Positions 53,826-62,869 of a stretch of DNA of 64,000 bases are shown piece after piece (the stretch's first letter is position 1; each line of letters begins with the position of its first letter). Where the stretch lies: NCBI GenBank assembly GCA_958445065.1, contig CAUCQW010000001.1:62001-126000 (forward strand), in the 5' to 3' direction. Origin of the DNA: an uncultured Collinsella sp. (lineage in GTDB: Bacteria > Actinomycetota > Coriobacteriia > Coriobacteriales > Coriobacteriaceae). The notes beneath the pieces are model-generated. The model worked only from the letters and a program-made list of their open reading frames with translations. It made no database searches and was not told the DNA's origin. Position numbers and translations under genes: made by a program.

Positions 53826-54392
53826 CTATTTGAGCTTACGGGTCTTGGGCTTAAAGCGCATGCCCGTCTGGCGTCCGCCACGTGCGGAGAATCCATAACC
53901 GGACTGCGGCACGACGCCGGACATCAAAAACGGAATGGCAACCAGACCCGTCAGGATCGAAGACGGCAGCGCATGGCCGAAGATCGCCACGACAAAGCTC
54001 GTCTCCAAACCCATAAACAGCAAGATGATGCTGTAGATCACATTAATGACGAACGCGAAGGCGCCCACCGTGATGCCGCGCGCACTCGGGGCACCGCCCG
54101 TCTGACCGGCAGCGCTATGCACCAGGGCAAAAGAACCCACGGTCAGCAGGAGCGACATAACGCCCACCGGCACGGCAGCGGAAAGGTCATAGAACAAGCC
54201 GCTGCAAAAACCGCACACGACGGCACGGGTCGGGTCGCCCGAGAACACGCTTAGGCACACCAGGATAATCATAAAGTTGACGCGACCGCCCGCAATGGAG
54301 ATCTGCGGTGCCAGGCCTGCCTGCAGCAGCACGCACACAATGGCGGCGATTACAAACGTGCGGGAGCTCATCCCCTGCTCGTGTAGATCCAT
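53826..54392 (-). CDS. mreD: Rod-shape protein MreD
   Basis: 188 aa. Integral membrane component of the elongasome. Five membrane segments can be drawn, with the family-typical RVNFMIILVCLSVFSGDPTRAVVCGFCSGLFYD block. A basic Gly/Arg/Lys-rich tail follows. I take the ATG at 54392 with GGGGG 7 bp upstream; an ATG two codons earlier is too close to it. It sits between mreC and mrdA. Confidence 0.9.
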   Translation of the reverse strand: MDLHEQGMSSRTFVIAAIVCVLLQAGLAPQISIAGGRVNFMIILVCLSVFSGDPTRAVVCGFCSGLFYDLSAAVPVGVMSLLLTVGSFALVHSAAGQTGGAPSARGITVGAFAFVINVIYSIILLFMGLETSFVVAIFGHALPSSILTGLVAIPFLMSGVVPQSGYGFSARGGRQTGMRFKPKTRKLK

Positions 54393-54403
54393 GGACATGC
54401 CCC

Positions 54404-55402
54404 CTATTCGCTCGAGCCGGAATCGGTCGTCTCGGACGTGTCGGAACTGTCATCCGGGCTCTCGTCCTTCGTCTTGGTCGCAGCATCGCGCGACGTTCCC
54501 TGCGGCGTGCTGTTGGCCGTGTTCACGTCCTCATCCGAGGCCGACTGTTCGTCGGTCAGCGAGGTAATGACCAGCACTTCCTCGTTGTTCTCGGCCGTCG
54601 TCTGGGCGCGCACCACAATGGTGTAGTACACGTCGTTAGCCGATTTCTCAACAGACGAGACGGTGCCGAGCGGTAGACCCTTGGGGAACACACCGCCAAT
54701 GCCCGAGGTCACGATGATGTCGCCAACCTTAACGTCGGAATCGACGCTCACGTACTCAAGACGCAGCGTGCCGTCAGCCTGACCCTGCAGCATGCCCTGG
54801 GCGCGCGTGTCCTGCACCATAGCGGACACGCCCGAGTTCTCATCGCCAATCAGGCGCACGGTGGACGTCTTGGCCGAGACCTCGATAATCTGGCCTATGA
54901 CACCGGCAGAACTCGTCACAGGCATGTTGATGGTAAGACCGTCGGCAGAACCCTTATCGATGGTGACGGTCGAGGTCCAGGCATCGCCCGAAGCGCCGAC
55001 GATACGAGCTGCGGTTGATTTGAGGTTGTAGGTCGACTGCAGGCCGACCAGCCCCTCCAGTCGCTCGGCGGTCTTTTGAGCCTCGGAGAGCTCGGCAACC
55101 TTAGAGGTCAGTTCCTCGTTTTGCTTCTTAAGCTCGTCAAGCGTGTCCTGCGACGCCGTAAGGTTAGAGAACACGTTACCGATCGCATTGAAGGGAGCCG
55201 CCACAGCCGAGCCCACAAAGCGCACCGGCGAGGTAATCGTCGTCACGCCCGAGCGCACGGCATGAATCGGTCCTGCCTCGCCCTCGCGGATGTAAAACGT
55301 GAGCAGCAACACCGAAATCAGGCTGAAAACAATCAACGGGCGCATACCCGTTGATTGTCGCTTGGTATTCAGATTTGTGGAGAAACCCGAAGATCGTGCC
55401 AA
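54404..55402 (-). CDS. mreC: Rod-shape protein MreC
   Basis: 332 aa. Bitopic periplasm-facing scaffold linking MreB to the wall enzymes. One membrane helix (about 22-42) is followed by a coiled coil (LDELKKQNEELTSKVAELSEAQKTAERLEGLVGL) and the MreC beta-barrel domain (AARIVGASGDAWTSTVTIDKG to VVRAQTTAENNEEVLVI). A 50-residue Ser/Thr/Asp-rich tail is unusual in length. The start is a TTG with GGTGG 7 bp upstream. Confidence 0.93.
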   Translation of the reverse strand: MARSSGFSTNLNTKRQSTGMRPLIVFSLISVLLLTFYIREGEAGPIHAVRSGVTTITSPVRFVGSAVAAPFNAIGNVFSNLTASQDTLDELKKQNEELTSKVAELSEAQKTAERLEGLVGLQSTYNLKSTAARIVGASGDAWTSTVTIDKGSADGLTINMPVTSSAGVIGQIIEVSAKTSTVRLIGDENSGVSAMVQDTRAQGMLQGQADGTLRLEYVSVDSDVKVGDIIVTSGIGGVFPKGLPLGTVSSVEKSANDVYYTIVVRAQTTAENNEEVLVITSLTDEQSASDEDVNTANSTPQGTSRDAATKTKDESPDDSSDTSETTDSGSSE

Positions 55403-55423
55403 ATGGAATCCACCTTTTGGAAA

Positions 55424-56467
55424 TTAAGCATTGGTCTGGACGAAGCCGCCATCAAACGCATTGGCCTCGAGCACGCGGGCACAGCCGTTAACGACGTTAT
55501 CGAGCGCCGTGGGGCTAACGTTGACCGAAACACCGGTCTCATCGCGCAGGCGCACGTCGAGACCGCGCAGCAGCGCGCCGCCACCGGTCAGCAAAATGCC
55601 GTAGTACATAAGGTCCGAGGCAAGATCGGGAGGCGTAGCGTCGAGTGCGTCCTTGACGGCCTTGGCCATCTCGTCGAGCGGCTTGTTGAGCGCGCGACGA
55701 ATCTCCTCGCTCTCGATGCGCACGGTCTTGGGCAGACCGGTGATCACGTCGCGGCCGTTGACCTCAACGTCGAGCTCGTCCTTGAGCGGCACGGCGGAAC
55801 CGACCTTGATCTTGATGTCCTCTGCCGTACGCTCGCCGATGGCCAGGTTGTAGGCATCACGAACGTGCGTGAGGATGGCCTGATCGAACTCGTCGCCGGC
55901 AATACGGATGGACTGCGAGACGACGATGCCGCCCATAGCGATAACGGCAACCTCGGTGGTACCGCCACCGATGTCGATGACCATGGAGCCGGTGGGTTCC
56001 TCGACGGGCAGGTCGGCGCCGATGGCAGCCGCCATGGGCTCTTCGATCAGATAGGCCTGGCGGGCACCGGCCTGGATCGTGGCCTCAAAGACAGCGCGCT
56101 TCTCGACCGACGTGACACCGGAGGGAACGCAGACGACAACACGCGGACGCGGAGTCCACGGATAGCGCTTCTCGGACGCCTTGTCGATAAAGTAGCGAAG
56201 CATGGCCTCGGTAACATCAAAGTCGGCGATGACGCCGTCCTTCAGGGGACGAACGGCCACGATGTTGCCGGGCGTACGGCCGAGCATGCGCTTTGCCTCG
56301 ATACCGACCGCCAAGATGCGCTCGTCGTTCTTGTCGATGGCGACAACAGAGGGCTCGCGAATGACGATGCCCTTGCCGCGCACGGAGACAAGCGTATTGG
56401 CGGTGCCGAGGTCGATGGCAAGATCGCCCGCATAGCTACCGAAGAACATATCCATCAAAGAAAACAA
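55424..56467 (-). CDS. mreB: Actin-like cell-shape protein MreB
   Basis: 347 aa. Forms membrane-associated filaments that organise elongation. Actin-fold motifs are present: phosphate 1 DLAIDLGTANTLV, phosphate 2 MVIDIGGGTTEVAVIA, and the adenosine motif ILLTGGGALLRGL. The start is a TTG at 56467 with AGGAG 5 bp upstream; an ATG four codons in has the ribosome site too far away. It is the first gene of mreB-mreC-mreD-mrdA-rodA. Confidence 0.95.
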   Translation of the reverse strand: MFSLMDMFFGSYAGDLAIDLGTANTLVSVRGKGIVIREPSVVAIDKNDERILAVGIEAKRMLGRTPGNIVAVRPLKDGVIADFDVTEAMLRYFIDKASEKRYPWTPRPRVVVCVPSGVTSVEKRAVFEATIQAGARQAYLIEEPMAAAIGADLPVEEPTGSMVIDIGGGTTEVAVIAMGGIVVSQSIRIAGDEFDQAILTHVRDAYNLAIGERTAEDIKIKVGSAVPLKDELDVEVNGRDVITGLPKTVRIESEEIRRALNKPLDEMAKAVKDALDATPPDLASDLMYYGILLTGGGALLRGLDVRLRDETGVSVNVSPTALDNVVNGCARVLEANAFDGGFVQTNA

Positions 56468-56527
56468 CGCAACTCCTGATGTGTTGGATGATTGCTGGAA
56501 AACTACTAGCTCATCATACTAGCGCAA

Positions 56528-56560
56528 GCCCGGCGCCTCACTTGCGGTGAAGCGCCGGGC
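56528..56560 (-). terminator. Hairpin terminator after the TPR gene
   Basis: GCCCGGCGC plus TTCAC pair with GTGAG plus GCGCCGGGC, a 14-bp stem (one G-U) and a 5-nt loop, 22 bp after the TPR gene stop. The T-run is nearly absent (TTGCGC), so termination may be partial. Confidence 0.7.
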
Positions 56561-56582
56561 AAAGCTAAATCCCATAAGGTCA

Positions 56583-57887
56583 CTACTGGTTGTCAGCAGC
56601 CGAGAAATCCATATCAAGCGAAGAAACGGCCCAGCCGATATGGTTGTCGGAGCGCACGAATTTGACGGTGTACTCCTGCTCGCCGCCCTTGGACAGCGAT
56701 GCCTTCACCTTGGCGGTCGTCTCGGTCATGGACTGATCCATGCCCTCGACGGACACGGTGGCACCCTGCGGAATCGAGGAGATGATCATCGACTTAGCGT
56801 CCTCGGACAGGCTCGAGGCCAGGCAAGACTCGGCCTTTGCGGCGTCACCGTCGCCGGCAGCCTGGAACAGATCGGTAACGACAGACTCCTGAGACGGGAA
56901 GCCAAAGCCGCGCGTGTAGGCAAAGCCCAGACCGCCCGCGGCGATCAAAATAAGCAGAAGCAGAACGATGAAGACTTTAAGACCCGTATGGCGATGGCGA
57001 CGACGGACCTTGGCCTGCTTACGATCCTGACGGTCCTGCTGGACCATCTCGGACTCGGACAGCGTAAAGAAGCCGGTGTCCGAGGGATCGGGCATAAACT
57101 GACCGGTCGCGCCCGTAGGATCGAGAGGATCGACGGCAGGAGCGTCCATCGCGGGCGCCGGAGCCGTGGCCATAGCCGTCTGGGCAGACAGCGCGGCAAG
57201 CGAATCGTGCACGCGGGCAAGCTCATCGGCCTGCTCGGAGGTGAGCTGGTAGATGCCATCGGCAGTAGCGGCATTAAAGGCGTCGAGTGCGTCGGAGGGA
57301 CGGCCGGCGGCAGAAAGCGCCTGACCCATGCCGGCGTTGAGCGCACGCGTGTCGTCGCGGGGGCCGGCAAAGTCGATAGCCGTGCGGTAAGTCTCCACGG
57401 CATCCGCCGGACGGCCGAGCTTAATGAAGCAACGACCGAGCTCGCCGAGCGCGGCGGCAGGAGCCGGATTGGCGCCGTCGATGGCAGCCTGACGGAAGGC
57501 GGTTCCCGCGTTGGCATAGTCGCCCGACTGGAACAGCGCATTGCCCAGGCCCAGATAGGCCTTGAACGGCGTGGCATAGGAAGCATCCTGCGTAGCGGCA
57601 GAGAACGCCTGAGCGGCCGTCGTGTAGTCGCCCACGGCAGCGAGCGCCTTGCCGCGGTTGGTGAGCAGCGCGCCGCGCTTGCCGTAGGTACCGTCGTTGA
57701 GGGCGGCGGCATAGGCCTCGGCGGCCTCGGCATACATGCCAAGGTGCATCAAGGCGTTGCCACGAAGGTGATCGGCCTCGCCCATAATCTCATCGGGAGT
57801 CTTTGCCGCCCCAAGCATCTGGGCTGCAGCGGAAAAATCACCCGCGCGGTAAGCGGCGCGGCCCTGTTGGATCAGCTGGCTATTCAA
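56583..57887 (-). CDS. TPR-repeat protein with a C-terminal membrane anchor
   Basis: 434 aa, function not recognised. About six TPR units fill residues 1-215 (for example AAYRAGDFSAAAQMLGAA, GNALFQSGDYANAGTAFRQAA, LGRPADAVETYRTAI). A Pro/Ala linker, an Arg/Lys-rich patch (DRKQAKVRRRHRHTG), one membrane helix (about 300-320) and an extracytoplasmic C-terminal domain of about 105 residues follow. TPRs in the cytoplasm would bind a partner while the outer domain senses or anchors. The start is a TTG with AGGGG 6 bp upstream. Confidence 0.75.
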   Translation of the reverse strand: MNSQLIQQGRAAYRAGDFSAAAQMLGAAKTPDEIMGEADHLRGNALMHLGMYAEAAEAYAAALNDGTYGKRGALLTNRGKALAAVGDYTTAAQAFSAATQDASYATPFKAYLGLGNALFQSGDYANAGTAFRQAAIDGANPAPAAALGELGRCFIKLGRPADAVETYRTAIDFAGPRDDTRALNAGMGQALSAAGRPSDALDAFNAATADGIYQLTSEQADELARVHDSLAALSAQTAMATAPAPAMDAPAVDPLDPTGATGQFMPDPSDTGFFTLSESEMVQQDRQDRKQAKVRRRHRHTGLKVFIVLLLLILIAAGGLGFAYTRGFGFPSQESVVTDLFQAAGDGDAAKAESCLASSLSEDAKSMIISSIPQGATVSVEGMDQSMTETTAKVKASLSKGGEQEYTVKFVRSDNHIGWAVSSLDMDFSAADNQ

Positions 57888-57898
57888 GAAAGTCCCCT

Positions 57899-58441
57899 TT
57901 ACTCGTGAACAATCTCGACATGGACGATCTCGTCGCCGGCACGCAGCTGCGAAATCACATCGAGACCCTCGACCGTGGTACCAAAGACGGTGTAACCGGA
58001 ATCGAGGTTATGCTGGGCACCCAGGCAGAAGTAGAACTGCGAACCCGCGGAATCGGGATCCATGGAGCGTGCCATGGCAAGGGCGCCATCGACATGGCTG
58101 TTGCGCGGATTGGTGGCAAACTCGCCCTTGATGCAGTAGCCGGGGCCACCGGTGCCGGGCATGCCGTCGGGGCCCTCAAGACCGGCGGCGACGTCGGCGC
58201 CGGACATGTCGCGGGTATTGGGGTCGCCACCTTGGATAACAAAACCGGGCACATAGCGATGGAACTTAAGGCCATCATAGAAGCCCATCGTGGAAAGCTC
58301 GCAGAAGTTCGCGACATGAATGGGAGCGCCCTCGCCGTCAAACTTGACCTTGATGGTACCCTTCGACGTCTCGATTACGGCGCACTCGTCGCCGACAAGC
58401 TGATACTCGGGCGTGTAGAGCTCTTTCTTAAAACCAAACAT
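57899..58441 (-). CDS. ppiB: Cyclophilin-type peptidyl-prolyl isomerase
   Basis: 180 aa. Cytoplasmic-looking PPIase with no signal peptide. Cyclophilin blocks present: FYDGLKFHRYVPGFVIQGGDP (active-site Arg and Phe), the GTGGPGYCIKGEF region, ALAMARSMDPDSAGSQFYFCLG and TVFGTTVEGLDVI. GGAAGGA lies 4-5 bp before the ATG, and a good promoter is about 40 bp upstream. It is 11 bp ahead of the TPR gene. Confidence 0.95.
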   Translation of the reverse strand: MFGFKKELYTPEYQLVGDECAVIETSKGTIKVKFDGEGAPIHVANFCELSTMGFYDGLKFHRYVPGFVIQGGDPNTRDMSGADVAAGLEGPDGMPGTGGPGYCIKGEFATNPRNSHVDGALAMARSMDPDSAGSQFYFCLGAQHNLDSGYTVFGTTVEGLDVISQLRAGDEIVHVEIVHE

Positions 58442-58480
58442 GTGGTTCCTTCCTCGTGCGTTTAAAGCATATTTGTACGA

Positions 58481-58510
58481 ATTGTAGCAATAAGCACGGG
58501 CTTACATCAA
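58481..58510 (-). promoter_or_regulatory. Promoter of ppiB and the TPR gene
   Basis: TTGATG (58505-58510) and TACAAT (58481-58486), 18-bp spacer, TGC extension before the -10. Confidence 0.7.
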
Positions 58511-58548
58511 TTGCGCACGTAGGTTATGCCGACTATGGCGAACTAATT

Positions 58549-59691
58549 TTAGGAACGCTGCTGCGGCTTCCAGGAACCCACATTGGCATCGTACTGGTTC
58601 AGCGCGCTGTTGCCACCCTGCGCGATGGGCGCCAGGATCTCGCTTTGGTGGGAACTCATCGACTCGCCATCGGGAATGGCCAGCGAGATATCCCAGCTCT
58701 GGCAGATCACGTCAACGCGCTCATACATCCACTCGGCAAGCTGCTTTAAGTGGGCGATGTCATCCGCATAGACCGTATCGTCCTGGTACTTAAGGTTGTT
58801 GAGCTCATCTTGCGTCTTTTTGATCTGGTCGCGCAGGGCGTAGGCACTCTGCGACAGCTCCTGACGGGTGGACAGCGGCGTTCGGAGATAGCCGTTGTTA
58901 AAGGAATCGATGACCTCGCCGATCTGGTCCTCGTCAGCGTAGGACACGATGGTCTGATACAGACCGTCGAGCCTGGTATAGAGCTGATCATCGGTGAGCA
59001 CGGTTTCTTCCTGGACCACCTCCGCAGAATCGTCCTGCTTGGTATCGTCCTCAGTGGCCTCGCCCTTTTGGCGCGTGGGGAAGGTGGTCTGTGCAGCTTG
59101 GCCAAACTGGTCGTAGAAGCCGGGCATAACACCCATGGGATCGGTCGTCACGAACCAATAGGCACCGCCGCAAACGACGGCAAGGACCGCGATTACGATA
59201 AGCGGCTTGGGAATATGACGCTTGTGCTTGTGATAGGCGTCCTCGTCGGGGTGCACCTTGCGCTTGGGTTTTTGAGCATCGTCATGCAGGGAAACGGGCA
59301 TGGGAATATCGACCTTGGGGATACCGAAATCCTTATCGAAAGCTGGCAGCACGCAGGTCTCATTGGGGTCGGCGGCGTCCGAAAGCACCGCAGCGGCAGA
59401 GGCCGGCGCATGCGGCACCTCGGTATCGATCTGCTCTTGCGTTAGGCGCGGAAAGCCCGCCGTGCGGCCCGCTGCCAGGTCGGATGCTGCCGCATCCTCG
59501 GAGAGGATACCCGGAGCGGGGCGTCCGCATTTGGGGCACGTACGATCATGCGGAGAAAGACGGGCACCGCAGCCCTCACAGAACACGAATTCGGTGTGCT
59601 CGGGACCATCGCCCGGACCCACATAGGCGTTGCAGTAGGGGCAGAACGAGGCGCCGTCCTCGATAGTCTTAAGGCAATGCGGGCAGATCAC
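58549..59691 (-). CDS. Zinc-ribbon membrane protein of unknown function
   Basis: 380 aa. Two zinc-ribbon units start the protein (CPHCLKTIEDGASFCPYC and CEGCGARLSPHDRTCPKCGRP). An Asp/Ala-rich linker, a basic stretch (HKHKRHIPKP), one membrane helix (about 167-186) and a 190-residue outer part with a predicted coiled coil (TRQELSQSAYALRDQIKKTQDELNNLKY) follow. It resembles the cytoplasmic-ribbon, one-helix proteins common in Actinobacteria. The start is a GTG at 59691 with GAGG 5 bp upstream; a TTG at 59712 is an alternative. Confidence 0.75.
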   Translation of the reverse strand: MICPHCLKTIEDGASFCPYCNAYVGPGDGPEHTEFVFCEGCGARLSPHDRTCPKCGRPAPGILSEDAAASDLAAGRTAGFPRLTQEQIDTEVPHAPASAAAVLSDAADPNETCVLPAFDKDFGIPKVDIPMPVSLHDDAQKPKRKVHPDEDAYHKHKRHIPKPLIVIAVLAVVCGGAYWFVTTDPMGVMPGFYDQFGQAAQTTFPTRQKGEATEDDTKQDDSAEVVQEETVLTDDQLYTRLDGLYQTIVSYADEDQIGEVIDSFNNGYLRTPLSTRQELSQSAYALRDQIKKTQDELNNLKYQDDTVYADDIAHLKQLAEWMYERVDVICQSWDISLAIPDGESMSSHQSEILAPIAQGGNSALNQYDANVGSWKPQQRS

Positions 59692-59794
59692 GGCATCCTC
59701 TTTTCGAAGCAATTCAAATAATCGAGGTTAGAGCATAACATCGCCACGGCCCTACAGGAGCAAGGCACCAATTCAACATCGCCAGGGCGCGTAG

Positions 59795-62512
59795 TTACTT
59801 CTTCTTTTTGCTCGGCATCGAGACTTTGATGCCTTGGGCGGACTTGGTTACGCGAGAGCGCTTGGCTCCGCTACCCTTCTTTTTCTTGGGCTGGGCCTGG
59901 GCCACGCCCTCGAGTGCGCGGGCCTCGGCCTCGCGAGCGGTGCGATCTTCGCGGCGCTGCGCCATGTCGGCGGCGACGCGCTTGGCAAAACGCTCGGCCG
60001 TCGAACCCGTCGAGCTCACCTTGCCGCCACCGCGACCCAGGTGGACGCGCACACCGCGGCCAAAACCAGTTGCGGCATGACGACGACGCGGCTTGAGCGA
60101 ATCCATCATCGTGGCGAGCTTAAAGAACACCGAGCAGGTAAAGACCACGATGACAGCCAAGATTACCATCTGGCCCATCGACAGGTTGGCAATAGACAGC
60201 AGCTCCGGGAATCCGATAACGCCCACCAGGATGCCGGCGACAACAAACACGAAGAGCACCACACGTAAGGGCGTGAGAGGCTGCGAGATGCGCCAGATCA
60301 GGCTGACGCTCGCCGCGCACGACGAAAGCAGGCACATCGTAGACAGCGTGAGCTGGCTAAAGCCAAACACGCGCGCCACAAAGATATCGAGCGCCGCGGC
60401 CAAAATGACCGCAATCGACGCCGGCAGTGCCCGCTTGAGCACGTTCGTCAGGAACGACCCCTTCACGCGAGCATTGTTGGGCTCCAGGCCCAACACAAAG
60501 CCCGGCGCGCCGATGCAGAAGAAGTTGATGAGCGTCATCTGAATCGGCTCGAAAGGGTACGGCGGCAGCGCGATGCACAGCGCCGCCAGGCCCATCGAGA
60601 ACAGCGTCTTAGTCAGGAACAGCGAAGCCGAACGCTGCAGGTTGTTGATGGAGCGACGGCCCTCGGCCACCACGGCGGGCATCGAGGCAAAGTCGTTGTC
60701 GACGAGCACGATCTCGGCCACGTTACGCGCGGCATCGGAGCCGGCCGCCATGGCCACGGAGCAGTCGGCCTCCTTGAGCGCCAGCACGTCGTTGACGCCG
60801 TCGCCTGTCATGGCCACGGTGTGCTCGCGGCGCTTGAGCGCCTGCACGAGCTCGCGCTTCTGCTGCGGGGTCACACGACCAAAGACATGGTAGCAGTCCA
60901 CTGCGGCATCGAGCTTGGCCGGCGTATCGAGCGTCGTGGCGTCCACATAAGCGTCCGCCCCCGGCACGCCCACCACGCGCGCGATCGACGACACCGTACG
61001 CGGGTCGTCGCCACTGATCACGTTGAGCGTCACGCCCTGCTCGTTAAAGTAGCCGATGGTCTCGGCCGCCGAGGTACGAATCTCGTCGCGGATGGTCACA
61101 AAGCCCACGGGCTCGGCCTCGCCCACCATATCGCCATCGGGCGTAAAGCCGTCCACGCGCGCCACCACGAGCACGCGGCAGGTATCGGCAAGCTCGGCGA
61201 CACGGTTCTCGACCTGGGCAAACGCACGATCAGAGAGCACAAACTGCGCCGCACCCATCACATAGGAGCCCTGTGCAAACGACGCGCCGCTCCACTTTTT
61301 GGAAGACGAGAACGGAATGACCGACAGCGGCTCGGACACCTCGACCGGACGGTCGGCGTAATAGTTGAGCAGCGCCTGACAGGTCTCGTTGGCATCGGCC
61401 GAGGTCGCACGTGCGACGTTAGCCAGAGCAAAATCGAGCACCGTGGTATCGACGGGAACGGCGGCGTCGCCCTCCCCCGCACCCATACCCTCGACCGGCA
61501 GCGGATACGTACCCTCGACCTCCATGCGACCCGACGTGATGGTGCCCGTCTTGTCCAGGCACAGCACGTCGACGCGAGCGAGCGTCTCGATGCAGTAAAG
61601 CTGCTGCGCCAGCACCTTGCGGCGGGCCAGGCGCACCGTGGCGATGGCGAGCACCGACGAGGTCAGAAGCACCAGGCCTTGCGGGATCATGCCCAGCAGG
61701 GCGCCCACCGTGGACAGCAGCGCCGACGAAGGCACATGACCAGCCAACAGCTCGGAGAAGCACCACGAAAGCGCGCTATCGCCCGGGGTTCCCGCGGCAT
61801 CCCACAGCTCGCTCACACTCGAGGCAAACAACGCCAAACCGAGCGGGATCATGATGATGCTCGCAAAGCGCACGATGGCGTTAAGCGCGTTCATGATCTC
61901 GGAATTGACCTTTTTGACGTACTTGGCCTCGTTATTAATTTTGGCCACGTAGTTGTCGGCGCCGACATGGATCACGCGGGCGCGCAGCAGGCCCGAGTCG
62001 ATAAAGCTGCCGCTCATGAGCTCGGAACCGGGCTGTTTCTTAATAAGGTCGCTCTCGCCCGTCAGCAGACTCTCGTTCACGAGCGCCTCGCCCGAAACCA
62101 CCACGGCGTCAGCGGGAATCTGGTCGCCGCGCCCCAGGCGGATGATGTCGTCGAGCACGATCTGGTCCAAGTCGAGCTCCACCTCGGAGCCGTCACGCAC
62201 CGCGATGGCCTTCTTGGAGGTCAGCAGCGTGAGCTTATCGACCATCTTCTTGGAACGCATGGACTGAATGACGCCAATAGCGGTATTGAGGAACACCACG
62301 AACAGGAACGTCAAATTCTTAAACGAACCGGTCAAAATGACCAGGAACGCCAAGATCACGTTGATCAAATTGAACAGCGTGCAGAGGTTCTCGATGATGA
62401 GCTCTTTGACCGACTTGGTCTTGAGCTCCATGTTGCGGTTGATCTTACCGGCGGCGATGCGCTCCTCGACCTCGGCGGTCGAGAGTCCGCGCTCGATATC
62501 CGTTGCTGCCAT
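59795..62512 (-). CDS. P-type cation-transporting ATPase
   Basis: 905 aa. Membrane pump with phosphorylation motif CLDKTGTIT (Asp at about 320), actuator TGES (about 152) and hinge TGDGVNDVLALKEAD. The M4 segment reads MIPQGLVLLTSS, not the PEGL of classical Ca2+ pumps, and is closest in pattern to the streptococcal Exp7-like group whose ion is not firmly established. A Lys/Arg-rich C-terminal tail of about 90 residues ends in KKKK. The ATG at 62512 is chosen over an upstream GTG; its ribosome site is weak. It begins 31 bp after a tRNA terminator. Confidence 0.88.
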   Translation of the reverse strand: MAATDIERGLSTAEVEERIAAGKINRNMELKTKSVKELIIENLCTLFNLINVILAFLVILTGSFKNLTFLFVVFLNTAIGVIQSMRSKKMVDKLTLLTSKKAIAVRDGSEVELDLDQIVLDDIIRLGRGDQIPADAVVVSGEALVNESLLTGESDLIKKQPGSELMSGSFIDSGLLRARVIHVGADNYVAKINNEAKYVKKVNSEIMNALNAIVRFASIIMIPLGLALFASSVSELWDAAGTPGDSALSWCFSELLAGHVPSSALLSTVGALLGMIPQGLVLLTSSVLAIATVRLARRKVLAQQLYCIETLARVDVLCLDKTGTITSGRMEVEGTYPLPVEGMGAGEGDAAVPVDTTVLDFALANVARATSADANETCQALLNYYADRPVEVSEPLSVIPFSSSKKWSGASFAQGSYVMGAAQFVLSDRAFAQVENRVAELADTCRVLVVARVDGFTPDGDMVGEAEPVGFVTIRDEIRTSAAETIGYFNEQGVTLNVISGDDPRTVSSIARVVGVPGADAYVDATTLDTPAKLDAAVDCYHVFGRVTPQQKRELVQALKRREHTVAMTGDGVNDVLALKEADCSVAMAAGSDAARNVAEIVLVDNDFASMPAVVAEGRRSINNLQRSASLFLTKTLFSMGLAALCIALPPYPFEPIQMTLINFFCIGAPGFVLGLEPNNARVKGSFLTNVLKRALPASIAVILAAALDIFVARVFGFSQLTLSTMCLLSSCAASVSLIWRISQPLTPLRVVLFVFVVAGILVGVIGFPELLSIANLSMGQMVILAVIVVFTCSVFFKLATMMDSLKPRRRHAATGFGRGVRVHLGRGGGKVSSTGSTAERFAKRVAADMAQRREDRTAREAEARALEGVAQAQPKKKKGSGAKRSRVTKSAQGIKVSMPSKKKK

Positions 62513-62542
62513 ACCACGTCCCATCACGTCGCGTCGGTATAA

Positions 62543-62577
62543 GAAAAACCGCCCGGACCATGCGAGGTTCGGACGGT
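62543..62577 (-). terminator. Terminator of the tRNA-Arg gene
   Basis: ACCGTCCGAACC pairs with GGTCCGGGCGGT (11 of 12, one G-U) and is followed by TTTTTC on the minus strand, 12 bp after the tRNA 3' end. Confidence 0.88.
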
Positions 62578-62588
62578 CTCACGTTCGA

Positions 62589-62665
62589 TGGTGCCCCATG
62601 TTGGATTCGAACCAACGGCCTTCTGCTCCGGAGGCAGACGCTCTAATCCCCTGAGCTAATAGGGC
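62589..62665 (-). tRNA. tRNA-Arg (anticodon CCG)
   Basis: 77 nt including an encoded CCA. The acceptor stem GCCCTAT pairs with ATGGGGC. The D arm is AGCTC...GAGC. The anticodon stem TCTGC/GCAGA encloses loop CTCCGGA with anticodon CCG. The T arm is GTTGG-TTCGAAT-CCAAC. All arms pair. It reads CGG codons, which suit this GC-rich genome. Confidence 0.96.
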
Positions 62666-62796
62666 CAACGTTTGGCATTATACCCAAGTGCACCACGGGC
62701 TATCAAAATAAAAGAAAAAGCTTTGCAATTCCGAGGAAGACGCGGCTCAACGGCCCACTTTAGAAGGCAAAAGCGAGTCAGATAGTATAAACTCTC

Positions 62797-62859
62797 ATGC
62801 ACCATATGTACACGGCTCGCGATGCGGGCCGTTTTTGCAAGGGTTATCCATCGAGGTGA
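62797..62859 (+). CDS. Possible 20-codon leader peptide of aroF
   Basis: An ATG at 62797 opens MHHMYTARDAGRFCKGYPSR and stops at 62857-62859, ten bases before the aroF start. It overlaps a terminator-like hairpin (62812-62832). Aromatic codons at Tyr5, Phe13 and Tyr17 are compatible with, but too few to prove, ribosome-mediated attenuation. I see no ribosome site before it. Treat it as a candidate only. Confidence 0.3.
   Translation: MHHMYTARDAGRFCKGYPSR
62812..62836 (+). promoter_or_regulatory. Attenuator-like terminator in the aroF leader
   Basis: ACGGCTCGC / GCGGGCCGT, nine pairs (one G-U) with a 3-nt loop, followed by TTTTT. No plus-strand gene lies upstream within about 20 kb, so the terminator can act only on the leader transcript. 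A possible -10 (TAGTAT, 62783-62788) lies about 25 bp before it. Confidence 0.6.
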
Positions 62860-62869
62860 GAGGCACACC

